NCBI RefSeq assembly: GCF_003172915.1
Contig: NZ_QGKU01000031.1
Location: 62,001 to 126,000, forward strand
Direction: 5' to 3'
DNA from: Meridianimarinicoccus roseus
Lineage (GTDB): Bacteria > Pseudomonadota > Alphaproteobacteria > Rhodobacterales > Rhodobacteraceae
Length of the DNA: 64,000 bases
In this document: piece by piece, positions 54,998 to 64,000 of the stretch
Position numbering within the stretch: the stretch's first letter is position 1
How the letters are laid out: each line of letters opens with the position of its first letter
Notes under the pieces: generated by a model
Databases searched by the model: none
Told to the model about the DNA's origin: nothing
The model's input: the letters and a program-made list of their open reading frames with translations, nothing else
Made by a program: the position numbers and the translations under genes

Positions 54998-56188
54998 ATG
55001 GCCTGGAAAGCGCTGGATCAGATGGAACTCGACGGGAAGGTCGTGCTGACCCGGGTGGACATCAACGTGCCCATGTCGGGCGGTCAGGTGACCGATGCCA
55101 CCCGCATCGAGCGGATCAAGCCGACGATCGACGACATCCTCGCACGTGGCGGCAAGCCGGTGCTGCTGGCGCATTTCGGACGCCCCAAGGGCAAGCGTGT
55201 ACCCGAGATGTCGCTTGGCCATGTGCAAGATGCACTGCAGCAGGTGCTGGGCGTGCCGGTAGCCTTCGCCGAAGACTGCATCGGACTGCCCGCAAAGACG
55301 GCCGTCGCCGAGATGGCGCCGGGCAGCGTGGTACTGCTGGAAAACACCCGTTTCCATGCCGAAGAAGAGGCGAACGAAGGGCGCTTCGCCGCGTCGCTTG
55401 CGGCGCTTGGCGATATTTATTGCAACGACGCCTTCTCCGCCGCGCATCGGGCCCATGCCTCGACCGAGGGTCTGGCCCGTCTGCTGCCCAACTGTGCAGG
55501 CCGATCGATGCAGGCGGAGCTTGAAGCGCTGGAGGGCGCGCTCGGCTCCCCGGAACGGCCGGTGGTCGCCGTGGTCGGGGGCGCGAAGGTCTCGACCAAG
55601 CTGGACCTGCTGGGCAATCTCGTCGGCCGGGTGAACGTTCTGGTGATCGGAGGTGGAATGGCGAACACGTTTCTTGTGGCGCAGGGCAAGCCGATCGGAA
55701 AATCGCTCGCCGAGGCTGAGATGGCGCCGACCGTCCTTGACATCGTCGCGAAGGCCGAAGCCGCGCAGTGCCGTATCATCGTGCCCGAGGACGTCGTGGT
55801 GGCACGTGAATTCAAGGCGGGCGCGGCAAACGAAACGGTTTCGGCCGATGCCTGCCCGGACGATGCAATGATCCTCGACGCCGGCCCGAAAACGGTTGAG
55901 ATCATCAACGCCGCGCTCGACACGGCCCGTACGCTGATGTGGAACGGCCCGCTCGGCGCATTCGAGATTCCGCCCTTCGACACCGCCACCAATGCAGCGG
56001 CGCGGCACGCTGCGGCCCTCAGCAGGTCCGGCGCTCTGGTCAGCGTCGCGGGTGGCGGTGATACGGTGTCGGCGCTGAACACGTCCGGGGCGGCAGCAGA
56101 CTTTACCTACATTTCGACGGCCGGTGGCGCGTTCCTGGAATGGATGGAGGGCAAGACCCTGCCCGGCGTCGCCGCACTTGAAAGATAG
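54998..56188 (+). CDS. pgk: Phosphoglycerate kinase
   Basis: 396 residues. It interconverts 1,3-bisphosphoglycerate and 3-phosphoglycerate. [72 protein letters not shown] and the C-terminal [12 protein letters not shown] are all present. A GGAG site precedes the ATG. The aldolase gene follows after 95 bases. Confidence 0.96.
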   Translation: MAWKALDQMELDGKVVLTRVDINVPMSGGQVTDATRIERIKPTIDDILARGGKPVLLAHFGRPKGKRVPEMSLGHVQDALQQVLGVPVAFAEDCIGLPAKTAVAEMAPGSVVLLENTRFHAEEEANEGRFAASLAALGDIYCNDAFSAAHRAHASTEGLARLLPNCAGRSMQAELEALEGALGSPERPVVAVVGGAKVSTKLDLLGNLVGRVNVLVIGGGMANTFLVAQGKPIGKSLAEAEMAPTVLDIVAKAEAAQCRIIVPEDVVVAREFKAGAANETVSADACPDDAMILDAGPKTVEIINAALDTARTLMWNGPLGAFEIPPFDTATNAAARHAAALSRSGALVSVAGGGDTVSALNTSGAAADFTYISTAGGAFLEWMEGKTLPGVAALER

Positions 56189-56283
56189 CGCGTCAAACGC
56201 ATCGGGTTAGCGCTCCCAGACTTGAACGGTCAAACCGACCGGCCTAACGAATGCATCGAGTGCACAGTGAAAGGTCCGACCGC

Positions 56284-57213
56284 ATGAAAATGACTGATAC
56301 CGTCCGCCAGATCCTTCGGAACTACGAAGGCGAGAATCCTGGCGTAAAGGCCAAACTGTGCAGCATGCTGATGCAGGGTAAGCTTGCCGGCACCGGCAAG
56401 ATGATCATCCTGCCCGTCGATCAGGGTTTCGAGCACGGGCCGGCCCGCACCTTTGCTCCCAACCCGGCAGGCTACGATCCCCACTACCACTACCAGCTTG
56501 CCATCGACGCGGGGCTCAACGCCTATGCTGCGCCGCTTGGCCAGCTAGAAGCGGGGGCAGATACCTTCGCCGGGCAGATTCCCACGATCCTCAAGCTGAA
56601 TTCGGCCAACTCGCTCATGTCGGACACGGCCGGAAAAAACCAGGCCATCACCGGGTCAGTCGACGACGCGCTGCGACTCGGCTGTGCCGCCATCGGGTTC
56701 ACAATCTACCCTGGCTCCGACATGGCGCTCGACATGTTCGAGGAAATCGTCGAAATGCGCCGCGAAGCCGCCGCCTGCGGGATCGCGACCGTGATCTGGT
56801 CCTACCCGCGCGGCGAAGCGATCAGCAAGTCCGGCGAAACTGCCATCGACATCGCCGCCTACGCGGCACAGATCGCCGCACTGATCGGTGCGCATGTCAT
56901 CAAGATAAAGCTGTCAACGGACCACCTCGAACTGCCCGAGGCCAAGAAGGTCTACGAAGAGCAGTCCATCGACATCGCGACGCAAGCTGCCCGTGTCCGG
57001 CACTGCATGGAGGCGTCTTTCAACGGCCGCCGTATCGTCGTGTTCTCGGGCGGCGCCAAGAAGGGCACTGACAGCGTCTATGACGATGCCCGCGCCATCC
57101 GCGACGGCGGCGGCAACGGATCCATCATTGGTCGCAATAGCTTCCAGCGCAGCCGCGAGGACGCGCTGGAAATGCTCCAGAACCTCGTCGACATCTACCT
57201 CGGCAAGGCGTGA
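56284..57213 (+). CDS. Class I fructose-bisphosphate aldolase, DhnA/archaeal type
   Basis: 309 residues. It cleaves or forms fructose 1,6-bisphosphate by a Schiff base; the lysine lies in AHVIKIKLSTDHLE. MIILPVDQGFEHGPARTF and GFTIYPGSDMALDMFEEI are typical of the DhnA-type (archaeal-like) aldolases found in many Proteobacteria. IIGRNSFQRSREDAL forms the phosphate site. The start at 56284 (AAAGGT upstream) is preferred to 56251. With pgk it forms a glycolysis/gluconeogenesis pair. Confidence 0.93.
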   Translation: MKMTDTVRQILRNYEGENPGVKAKLCSMLMQGKLAGTGKMIILPVDQGFEHGPARTFAPNPAGYDPHYHYQLAIDAGLNAYAAPLGQLEAGADTFAGQIPTILKLNSANSLMSDTAGKNQAITGSVDDALRLGCAAIGFTIYPGSDMALDMFEEIVEMRREAAACGIATVIWSYPRGEAISKSGETAIDIAAYAAQIAALIGAHVIKIKLSTDHLELPEAKKVYEEQSIDIATQAARVRHCMEASFNGRRIVVFSGGAKKGTDSVYDDARAIRDGGGNGSIIGRNSFQRSREDALEMLQNLVDIYLGKA

Positions 57214-57219
57214 TCGCAA

Positions 57220-57255
57220 CACAAACGCCCGGCATTTTGGCGCCGGGCGTTTGTG
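57220..57255 (+). terminator. Long perfect hairpin after the aldolase gene
   Basis: A 14-bp perfect stem CACAAACGCCCGGC / GCCGGGCGTTTGTG (57220-57233, 57242-57255) with an 8-base loop, 6 bases after the stop. No T-run follows, but the T-rich part of the stem and its position support a terminator or mRNA-end stabiliser. Confidence 0.7.
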
Positions 57256-57319
57256 GATTCACATGACGGCAGGTCTGTGGCATGGTCCGGCAGGAATTCG
57301 GCATGCAACCGGGGCAGAC

Positions 57320-57613
57320 ATGGCTATGAAACGCGGCTTCGGGTTTCCGGTCTACGTGATCGTGACCCTCGCTTTGTCAGGATATTTCGCATTCGCGGCG
57401 ATCCAAGGCGATCTAGGCGTCGTGACCCGCGTAGAAGCGGCAGCCGAATACGAACGGCTTCAGATAAACCGCGATGCCATCAAGCAGGACGTCGCCGCGC
57501 TTGAGAACAAGACGCGGCGATTGTCCGATGCCTATCTCGACCTTGATCTTCTCGACGAACGGGCACGCGACGTTCTGGGAATGCTGCGCGCCGATGATCT
57601 CGTGATCCGCTGA
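57320..57613 (+). CDS. FtsB/DivIC-like septum formation initiator protein
   Basis: 97 residues. A single membrane helix (FPVYVIVTLALSGYFAFAAI) is followed by a periplasmic coiled coil (RVEAAAEYERLQINRDAIKQDVAALENKTRRLSDAYLD) and the conserved LDLLDERARDVLGMLRADDLVI. It fits the FtsB role in the divisome (FtsQLB complex). The start at 57320 has GGGG upstream; starts further up would add residues homologues lack. The stop abuts the cysE stop. Confidence 0.88.
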   Translation: MAMKRGFGFPVYVIVTLALSGYFAFAAIQGDLGVVTRVEAAAEYERLQINRDAIKQDVAALENKTRRLSDAYLDLDLLDERARDVLGMLRADDLVIR

Positions 57614-58411
57614 TCAGAGCTGCTGGTTCATCATGACCGACGGCTGCGAACACCCAGCCTCACCCACGATCCGCGCAGGCACACCCGCGACAGTCTTGCA
57701 GGGTGGCACGTCTTCCAGAACGACGCTGCCCGCCGCGATGCGCGAGCAGTTCCCGACACGGATGTTGCCCAGAACCTTCGCGCCAGCACCGATCAGTACC
57801 CCGTCGCCGATCTTCGGGTGGCGGTCATCATCTTCCTTGCCCGTGCCGCCCAGCGTCACTGAATGCAGCATAGACACGTTATCCCCGACAACGGCGGTCT
57901 CGCCGATGACGATGGAATGCGCATGGTCGATCATCAGTCCTTTGCCGAGCCGGGCAGCAGGATGCACATCCACGCCGAATAGTTCCGACACCCGCATCTG
58001 GATAAAATAAGCCATATCGAACCGGCCCTCGCGCCAAAGCCAGTTGGCGACACGGTAGGCCTGCAACGCCTGATAACCCTTGAAGAACAGGATCGGCTGG
58101 ATCATCCGGTGGCACGCCGGATCGCGCTCGTAGACCGCCATCAGATCCGCCCGTGCCGCGGATTCAATCGCCGGGTCGGCAAGGAACGCCGCGTCAATGA
58201 TTTCGCGCAGCAACTGGTCGGGCATCTCGCTCGACGCCAGCTTCATCGACAGCCGGTAGGAAAGGGCACGCGCCATGGACGGATGGTGCAGGATGCCGCC
58301 ATGTACCAACGCCCCCATCAGAGGCTCATCCCTGACAGCGGCTTCCGCTTCCGACGTGATCTGCGCCCAGACCGGATCGAACCGCTCCACCTGGGATCTA
58401 GGGTGCGACAT
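57614..58411 (-). CDS. cysE: Serine O-acetyltransferase
   Basis: 265 residues. It acetylates serine from acetyl-CoA, the first step of cysteine synthesis. The N-terminal helical SATase domain (VWAQITSEAEAAVRDEPLMGALVHGGILHH) is followed by the hexapeptide barrel. Catalytic D/H lie in GLMIDHAHSIVIGE, the second histidine in MLHSVTLGGTGK. GGAGG five bases before the ATG at 58411 fixes the start. The C-terminal tail ends MMNQQL, not the isoleucine that docks into CysK in enteric bacteria. Confidence 0.95.
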   Translation of the reverse strand: MSHPRSQVERFDPVWAQITSEAEAAVRDEPLMGALVHGGILHHPSMARALSYRLSMKLASSEMPDQLLREIIDAAFLADPAIESAARADLMAVYERDPACHRMIQPILFFKGYQALQAYRVANWLWREGRFDMAYFIQMRVSELFGVDVHPAARLGKGLMIDHAHSIVIGETAVVGDNVSMLHSVTLGGTGKEDDDRHPKIGDGVLIGAGAKVLGNIRVGNCSRIAAGSVVLEDVPPCKTVAGVPARIVGEAGCSQPSVMMNQQL

Positions 58412-58498
58412 GACCGCCTCCAGATTGATTTGAGCTGAAGATAGCCCCATCAGTCCGGTTGCGCCACCCCGCAGCCGTACGATCACGAAATAGGCACC

Positions 58499-59209
58499 TC
58501 AGACCCGCGGCAGCGTCATGCGAAACAGATGCACTGCCAGCCGCACGCGCCCACCGGAGAACGAGCCACCCTCCGCCTCGATCAGCAGCGGGGTTTGGCT
58601 GTAATAGGCTTGGGGCTGCCCGGTGACACCCTGAACCCATGACCCGAGCGACAAACCAAGCCCCGTGCCATAGCGACCCGAACCACCCGGCACCCCAACC
58701 CGCCATCCGGAAAGGGTGCCCCCAATCGCCTCGGTCACGATACCGCTAATTCCTAGCACCACGCAGCCGACCGGGATCAGGTCCGGGCTAGTCAGTTCTG
58801 GGCCAGACTGAAGGTCGATATCGGCCTCGATCACCTCCATCAAGCTGGCGGCACCATGTGCGGATACAGCGACGGCCTGCGGTTGCCAGACCGCACCATC
58901 GAACAGCGCCGTCGTGCCCGTATCCGAGATCCAGCCACGCCAACCCGCACGCGGTGCGACGAAAACCCAGCCGCCATTGCTGAATACCGCAACACGGCCT
59001 GCCTGGCCGACCCATGCGTCCACGGCACCGGGCGGAACGTGAAAGACGGTTCCGTCCGCTGCTTCCGCTGGCGGTACCGTCTGCGTCACCGAGGCCAGCA
59101 CCAGTTGCGCAGCCGCGTCCAGAAGCGCGAACGCTTCGTTCACGGTCACATGTTTTTGCGCCTGTGCCGCCTGCACCAACGGCAGGTCGATATTTGCGGT
59201 TCTAGTCAT
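58499..59209 (-). CDS. DUF2793 domain protein of the gene transfer agent region
   Basis: 236 residues. The N-terminal half is a DUF2793 domain (NIDLPLVQAAQAQKHVTVNEAFALLDAAAQLVL, VPPAEAADGTVFHVPPGAVDAWVGQAGRVAVFSNGGWVFV, GWRGWISDTGTTALFDGAVWQ). The C-terminal half is glycine-rich (GGSGRYGTGLGLSLGSWVQG) and ends in a beta-rich segment. DUF2793 proteins are tail or fibre components in alphaproteobacterial phages and GTAs. Its start overlaps the megatron stop by 8 bases, so it is cotranscribed. Likely a distal tail or receptor-contact protein; the exact role is not known. Confidence 0.82.
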   Translation of the reverse strand: MTRTANIDLPLVQAAQAQKHVTVNEAFALLDAAAQLVLASVTQTVPPAEAADGTVFHVPPGAVDAWVGQAGRVAVFSNGGWVFVAPRAGWRGWISDTGTTALFDGAVWQPQAVAVSAHGAASLMEVIEADIDLQSGPELTSPDLIPVGCVVLGISGIVTEAIGGTLSGWRVGVPGGSGRYGTGLGLSLGSWVQGVTGQPQAYYSQTPLLIEAEGGSFSGGRVRLAVHLFRMTLPRV

Positions 59210-62200
59210 TTATGCTGATCCTTCCAAAGTGACCGGCCCCGTACCGGTCGGATATCTGCGCAATCTCGGCCTCGTAGCCGCCAGCGATGCCATCAGCTGC
59301 ACGCAGCGCCGCAGGATAGCGCCATGGCGGCGGACCAACGATCTCCTCTCGCCGCACGGTGCCATCCTTCAGGATGCGCAGTACGTAGCCCTCACTCGTC
59401 TCGCCCAGCGGCACATCCACAAGCGACCAGATGTCCCCGTCGATCCGGGTCCGGCGCACCCAGTTCAGAACATGGCTTCCATCGGGTTGCTTAGCCACCG
59501 ACAGATGAACCGGCGAATAGGGGCGCAGACCATTGCCGACGAAAACTTTCTCGAATGGCAAGAAGCTGGGCGCGCTCAGAGGCACATCGGCCGGTCCCAC
59601 ACGATAGAACCGCGACAAGCCCCGCTCGGAAGATGACAGGTCGATCTGCTGTACCGCGGTGGTCAAAAGCACGACGAGGCTCCCCTCCGGCCAGACATCC
59701 GGCATATCGCCATCCGTGCCCAGTTGCCCGCGCAACCGCATGCTCAGTTCGTAGGTATCCGGTGCCACCAGATCGGCCTGCTGGAACTGGAAGATTTCCC
59801 ATCCACCTGCCCCGCCGTCGCCGATCGCCATCACGTTGGCCCCGTTCAGAAGCGCGTCGCGGGGCACTGAACTCAGCGCGCCGTCGGACATCTCTACACG
59901 CAAGGGGGCGCCGCGATCCGGCAAGCCGGGCGCGGCCCTGGCCATCGGACTGCGCGTCAAGCCAACGCTCGCACCGCCTTCGACCACCGTGTTCAGCCGG
60001 TAGTTCGCGTCCGCCCCGGACCCATAGACAGCCACCGGCCCGGTCCAGGGACGCGCCGCGACAGCAATGTATGGGGCGTGGGGCACCGCGTCGCCCCGCA
60101 GCAAGGGCAGGTCCATGAAAAAGGCTGACGGCGGAACGGGGGCACGCGCGGTTCGGATACGCGGGATCTCCTCGATGGCGGTACCCGGCCGGTATATCGC
60201 GGGCTCCACACGCACCGCCTCGATGATCTGAAGCCCCTGCCGGTCGCTGCGGTCCACCCGGTAGCGCCCACCGGCCCCGTCGGCTGTCAACTCGATGACG
60301 TCACCCGCGCCGATATCGATCCGCGAAGGGGGAAGCGCGAAACGGGCCGTGTCCCGTGCGGCCCGCGCTTCGGCAAGCCAGCGTTCGGTGACGGCGCGCG
60401 CCTCGGCCGCGGTCAGAACGAGGTTCAACTCGGATTGCGCAGATGACAGCGCGGCCGCACCGGGAAGTGCTGTTTCGATCGCCCGCACCTCAAACCCACC
60501 GTCGGCCCCGATATAGTTCAGTTGAACGCGATCGGCGGTCTCTGCCGCGGCGGCCCGGCTGCGTTCCAGATCGCCCGGCTGCTCGGGATGACGCGCCAGA
60601 TCGTCACTCGAAAGCTGTGCCGCCACGCGCCCGTCCCGGTTCCGGAAAACAAGCCTCCCGTCGCGTTCATGCACGTCGAAACCGTAGGCAAGCATCAGCG
60701 GCTCCAGCGCCTGCCGTGCGCTGCCCGCCTCGCCGATGGCATAGCCCCGCACTAGACCGTGCAGACCGCTGACATCGGGGTCGGATAGCCCGGCGCGTTG
60801 GCAGATCTCGCGCACCACGCTCGACAGCAGCTGCGCGCCGACGCGACCGTTCAGCCAATGCCCCCTGATGTAGTTCGGGCCGTCGTTCCATACCTCGGAA
60901 AGACCCGGGAACCACGGATACGGCCGCGCGTCCCATGCCCAGACATGGGCGCGCGTCATGTCAACCATCGGCCCACCGTAAACCGACGAGACGGGGTTGT
61001 TGGCCGGATCGGCCCAATGGGCGAAACTCGCCCGAAGGTACTGCATCTGAATCAGGTCATCGCGAGTGCCGTTCGAGGCACGGGGCAGCAACGATTCGGA
61101 CGATTTCGGATCAAGGAACTTGTTGGGCTGGTTCGTGCCCTTGTCGATCGCTGCACACCCAAGTTCGGTGAACCATACCGGCTTGGAACCCGGCTCCCAC
61201 GCCGTCGGCGCGCCCAGCCTGACACCAGCGATCCGATCATGATGGGGCAGACTCCACCATGAAACCAAGTCCTTATAGCGAAAGACCCACGGCTCCCCGT
61301 AATCCCCATCCGTGATCGGCGCGCGCAACTGCGCCTCTGCAGCCTGCGCATCGGGATAATACCAATCGTACCCCTCGCCGCCTGCGACGTTGGATCTGAG
61401 GTAATCGAGATCGTAGATCGAACCGGCTAAGGCATCGGCATGAGCCTCCCCGTCGCGCCAGTCCGAAATGCGCATGTAATTGTCGATTCCTATGAAATCG
61501 ATCTCTGGATGCGCCCAAAGCGGGTCGAGATGGAAGAAGTGATCACCCGATCCATCAGTAGGAGTATACCCGAAATACTCCGACCAGTCGGCCGCATAGC
61601 CCAGCTTGACACTGGGGCCCAACAGCGCGCGCACTTCGCCGGCCAGTGCAATTAAGGCCTGCACTGCGGGAAAGCTGTTGCCTGGCCCGCGGATCTGAGT
61701 CAGGGCCCGCATTTCGGACCCGATGCAGAAACTATCCACGCCCCCGGCCGCTTTGCACAGAGCCGCATTGTGCAGAATGAAGCGCCTCAAAGACCATTCG
61801 TCCGGCCCCGAGTAGGTAACGGTTCCGTCGCCGACAACGAAATCACTCGCGCGGACGGTCCCGAAGAATGCCGCCACTTCGGCCGCAGCAGCCGCCGTGC
61901 CGTCGCTCGAACCGGGCAAACCCGGCGCAACTGACGTCGTGATGCGTCCGCGCCAAGGCAATTCCGGCTGGCCTATCGCGCCCGTCCACGGATCCGGTAG
62001 GGTATTACCCGGCATCTGCTCCATGAGAATGAACGGGTAGAACATCACCGTCTTCCCGCGCGCGTTGATGTTGCGAATGGCCTCGATCACGCTCGCATCG
62101 GTTGGCGTGCCGCCGTAGACGGGCGCGCCGTCAAGGCGTGGGACTTCCTGCGCCGCGACCCGGTCGACCCCTGCGACCGACCATGGCAAGGGCGCACCGT

Positions 62201-63128
62201 CCGCGAACTTGTGCTCAACCTTGGGACGGATGCGTGCGGACCCGCAGCGCAAATCGTCCCCGAACCACGACACCACCAATGAAATCGACCGGCAGTTCGG
62301 CAGTTCTGCCTGCAGCGCGTCCAGCGAAGCCAGGAAGTCTGTCGGCGCGAGGGAATTATGCCGGTTCGCGGACGTGTTCCGGCCCGGTCCTTCGGCATAG
62401 TGCACGGGCGTCGTCGCCAAAGAATACTCGCCCGTTCCGGGAATAAGGGCGACCGCCTGTATCCCGTCCACCATCGAACGAGCCGAGTCCTGTGCGGCTG
62501 GCTGTTCCGGGCGAACCACCTCAAAGGTGAATTGCGGAACCCGATTGCCGTACGGCGTCAAGTCCAGATCGTCCAACACAAGATAGGCTGTCCCGCGATA
62601 AGCCGGTGCGTGCTCTGCGCCTTCGACAGCGGCGATCTTCGGGTCCGGCACCTGCGTTTCGGTCCCCGGATAGACCCGCATGGCAAGGCTGCCGCGATCC
62701 AGTTCCTGACCATCGGCCCACACGCGAGCGACATGGCTGATCTGCCCTTCGCACAGCGCTATGGCAAGACTGACTGAGTAGCTGTAGCTTGTAACGCTTG
62801 GCCCCCCGGAGCCGCCCTTGCCACCAGATGCTCGCTGTGTGGTGCTTTGTTCCGAAAATTGCGTGGCCCAGATCACATGCCCGCCAACCCGCATACGGCC
62901 AAAAATCTGCGGTAACGCCGTGCCTTCACTGGCGCCAGTCAGACGAAAACGGTCGACCCTGCCGCGCTCGATCACGTCCGACCCCGCACCCATCAGCCGC
63001 TGGTCGATCAGTTGGCCGGCCGTCGCTCCGACCGCGCGCCCGATGACCGCCGCCGAGAGGCCGAGGAACGATCCGCCAATGGCGCCGCCGGCAGCCGCAC
63101 CAGCGGCGGAAAGTACGAGTGTGGCCAT
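59202..63128 (-). CDS. GTA baseplate megatron protein (RcGTA orfg15 type, TIM-barrel and phage-tail domains)
   Basis: 1308 residues, close to the RcGTA orfg15 product. A small Gly/Ala-rich hydrophobic N-terminus (LVLSAAGAAAGGAIGGSFLG) precedes a tail-hub-like region. The GTA TIM-barrel domain (about 430-740) has VDSFCIGSEMRALTQIRG and IDFIGIDNYMRISDWRDG, resembling glycoside hydrolases. Phage-tail_3-type and C-terminal domains follow (RAALEPL-like ARQALEPLMLAYGFDVHERDG, PLLRGDAVPHAPYIAVAARPW). It forms the tip of the particle that contacts the recipient. GAGGAG precedes the ATG at 63128; a longer frame upstream is a shadow of the peptidase gene. Confidence 0.93.
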   Translation of the reverse strand: MATLVLSAAGAAAGGAIGGSFLGLSAAVIGRAVGATAGQLIDQRLMGAGSDVIERGRVDRFRLTGASEGTALPQIFGRMRVGGHVIWATQFSEQSTTQRASGGKGGSGGPSVTSYSYSVSLAIALCEGQISHVARVWADGQELDRGSLAMRVYPGTETQVPDPKIAAVEGAEHAPAYRGTAYLVLDDLDLTPYGNRVPQFTFEVVRPEQPAAQDSARSMVDGIQAVALIPGTGEYSLATTPVHYAEGPGRNTSANRHNSLAPTDFLASLDALQAELPNCRSISLVVSWFGDDLRCGSARIRPKVEHKFADGAPLPWSVAGVDRVAAQEVPRLDGAPVYGGTPTDASVIEAIRNINARGKTVMFYPFILMEQMPGNTLPDPWTGAIGQPELPWRGRITTSVAPGLPGSSDGTAAAAAEVAAFFGTVRASDFVVGDGTVTYSGPDEWSLRRFILHNAALCKAAGGVDSFCIGSEMRALTQIRGPGNSFPAVQALIALAGEVRALLGPSVKLGYAADWSEYFGYTPTDGSGDHFFHLDPLWAHPEIDFIGIDNYMRISDWRDGEAHADALAGSIYDLDYLRSNVAGGEGYDWYYPDAQAAEAQLRAPITDGDYGEPWVFRYKDLVSWWSLPHHDRIAGVRLGAPTAWEPGSKPVWFTELGCAAIDKGTNQPNKFLDPKSSESLLPRASNGTRDDLIQMQYLRASFAHWADPANNPVSSVYGGPMVDMTRAHVWAWDARPYPWFPGLSEVWNDGPNYIRGHWLNGRVGAQLLSSVVREICQRAGLSDPDVSGLHGLVRGYAIGEAGSARQALEPLMLAYGFDVHERDGRLVFRNRDGRVAAQLSSDDLARHPEQPGDLERSRAAAAETADRVQLNYIGADGGFEVRAIETALPGAAALSSAQSELNLVLTAAEARAVTERWLAEARAARDTARFALPPSRIDIGAGDVIELTADGAGGRYRVDRSDRQGLQIIEAVRVEPAIYRPGTAIEEIPRIRTARAPVPPSAFFMDLPLLRGDAVPHAPYIAVAARPWTGPVAVYGSGADANYRLNTVVEGGASVGLTRSPMARAAPGLPDRGAPLRVEMSDGALSSVPRDALLNGANVMAIGDGGAGGWEIFQFQQADLVAPDTYELSMRLRGQLGTDGDMPDVWPEGSLVVLLTTAVQQIDLSSSERGLSRFYRVGPADVPLSAPSFLPFEKVFVGNGLRPYSPVHLSVAKQPDGSHVLNWVRRTRIDGDIWSLVDVPLGETSEGYVLRILKDGTVRREEIVGPPPWRYPAALRAADGIAGGYEAEIAQISDRYGAGHFGRISIND

Positions 63129-63571
63129 CAGTTGTGCTCCTCGGGAAAAGCGAACCGCGCAACGATGCGGCGACGCCAGGGGTCGGACAGCGGGCTTTCG
63201 ACGACGCCGTGGCGTTCGTAGGCGTGCACGAAGCGGGCGCCCGGTCCGATATTCGATTGCAGCCCCAGATGCTTGGCAATGCAACCTTCACGCATCCGAA
63301 ACAAAAGAATGTCACCGACCGCTTCACCGCTCAGCGGGCGGGGAACAAGGCGGCGACGTGCCGCCTTCCACAGTGCCTCGTGGCCTTGCGGTTCAGCCCA
63401 GTCGCGGCTGTAGGGTGGGATCACTTCGGGCTCCGCTCCGTAGAGTTCACGCCAAACGCCGCGCAGCAAGCCGAGGCAGTCGGATCCCGCGCCGGCACAA
63501 CTGGCCTGGTGTCGGTAAGGTGTGCCGATCCAGCGCCGGGCGATCTGCACACCCTGCTCCCCGACCGTCAA
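63128..63571 (-). CDS. GTA NlpC/P60 cell-wall peptidase (RcGTA orfg14 type)
   Basis: 147 residues. NlpC/P60 papain-like fold: the catalytic cysteine is C32 in GSDCLGLLRGVW and the histidine is in ARFVHAYERHGVVES. ARRWIGTPYRHQASC is the usual N-terminal block. It probably cuts recipient peptidoglycan during DNA delivery. The best start is a TTG at 63571, overlapping the TGA of the DUF2163 gene and preceded by GGGAG; a longer in-frame start at 63769 lies inside that gene. Its stop overlaps the megatron ATG by one base. Confidence 0.9.
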   Translation of the reverse strand: MTVGEQGVQIARRWIGTPYRHQASCAGAGSDCLGLLRGVWRELYGAEPEVIPPYSRDWAEPQGHEALWKAARRRLVPRPLSGEAVGDILLFRMREGCIAKHLGLQSNIGPGARFVHAYERHGVVESPLSDPWRRRIVARFAFPEEHN

Positions 63572-64000
63572 CGGTTCATGCTCCCGCCGCCGTTCTCGCC
63601 GGTCTTGCGCGGGTAAGCCATCAGCCAATCCTCGCCCGGGATATGCGGGAAGCCCCGGAAATTCGCGAAATTGCCGAACTTGGCCCGGCAGGTCTCCGCA
63701 CGCTTGTCGCAACCGGCCTGCACGCGAACCAAATCGCCGACAGCCAGCGCCGCCCTCAATTCCTGCCACAGCCGCACGCGCCGCTCCGCGCCCACCGGTT
63801 CGTCGGACTTGATCATCGCGGACAGTCCGGCAGCGGACCCGGTCATAACCTCGAACTTCCCTCGTTCGAACCAGCGTGGGGCCATGCTCGCCAGCCCGGC
63901 CAGCATGACCTCTTGCGAACCGGCGATGCCAGACACCGAAGCCTGCAGGCTGAACGGCGGGCCGTCCAGGGAAACGCGGCAGGCCCTGTCGCCCAGAAGC
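63568..64000 (-). CDS. GTA DUF2163 / phage BR0599-like protein (RcGTA orfg13 type), N-terminus outside the window
   Basis: The frame is open to the right edge; about 143 C-terminal residues are visible. The C-terminal phage_BR0599 domain is clear in GDLVRVQAGCDKRAETCRAKFGNFANFRGFPHIPGEDWLM, with its two cysteines. In RcGTA this hub protein lies between the DUF2460 protein and the peptidase, as the gene order here implies. The rest of the structural cluster should lie upstream, beyond the right edge. Confidence 0.9.
   Translation of the reverse strand, partial: LLGDRACRVSLDGPPFSLQASVSGIAGSQEVMLAGLASMAPRWFERGKFEVMTGSAAGLSAMIKSDEPVGAERRVRLWQELRAALAVGDLVRVQAGCDKRAETCRAKFGNFANFRGFPHIPGEDWLMAYPRKTGENGGGSMNR

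Overview
The window is a high-GC, gene-dense alphaproteobacterial chromosome segment. Gene content points to Rhodobacterales (the Rhodobacter/Roseobacter group). Pointers are a class II DAHP synthase, a LexA gene with a GAAC-N7-GAAC box, VPLPA-CTERM surface proteins, the order trpE / (antisense gene) / trpG-trpD-trpC-moaC-moeA-lexA, and the distal end of an RcGTA-type gene transfer agent cluster. Almost all of it is chromosomal core. I see no insertion sequence, integrase, CRISPR array or rRNA.

Layout. 1-6.3 kb: the 3' part of tamB, facing a compact minus-strand operon gmk / gamma-carbonic anhydrase-like / trans-sulfuration enzyme / PhoR-like kinase. 6.6-12 kb: a PAS_5 protein, aroG (class II), a GlxA-type regulator, a VPLPA-CTERM protein and a PQQ-type sugar dehydrogenase. 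12.1-18.2 kb: a branched-chain amino acid/amide type ABC transporter operon that carries two small secreted proteins between its ATPase and permease genes. 18.3-20.2 kb: an orphan protein resembling HNH/Endo VII nuclease toxins, a small membrane protein and a second VPLPA-CTERM protein. 20.5-27 kb: tRNA-Leu, then a TRAP transporter, a cytoplasmic gamma-glutamyltransferase, a TauE/SafE exporter and a GntR/FCD regulator, with a GTATAC-centred palindrome upstream. 27-31 kb: tRNA-Pro, DUF192, a double cold-shock protein, pdxH, fabI, a LysE exporter and xanthine phosphoribosyltransferase. 31.1-40.7 kb: ppiD-like, trpE, a shortened YibQ-like gene on the opposite strand, trpGDC, moaC, moeA and lexA. 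40.8-50 kb: comEC, gltX, gltA, purB, a tiny Cys-containing secreted protein, a fliG paralogue and a third VPLPA-CTERM protein. 50.1-58.4 kb: anmK, tyrS, a FemAB-like acyltransferase, two tandem cyclophilins, pgk, a DhnA-type aldolase, an FtsB-like gene and cysE. 58.5-64 kb: the end of a GTA structural cluster (DUF2163, NlpC/P60, megatron, DUF2793), continuing past the right edge.

Many operons are tightly packed, with repeated 4-base ATGA stop/start overlaps that suggest translational coupling. Several genes appear to start with TTG or GTG (pdxH, fliG-like, the GTA peptidase, moeA). The most unusual points are the pair of embedded secreted proteins in the ABC operon, the orphan HNH-like protein, the YibQ-like gene that seems to lack its catalytic core, the TRAP/GGT/TauE catabolic cluster with its candidate operator, and several short tandem repeats in leaders.
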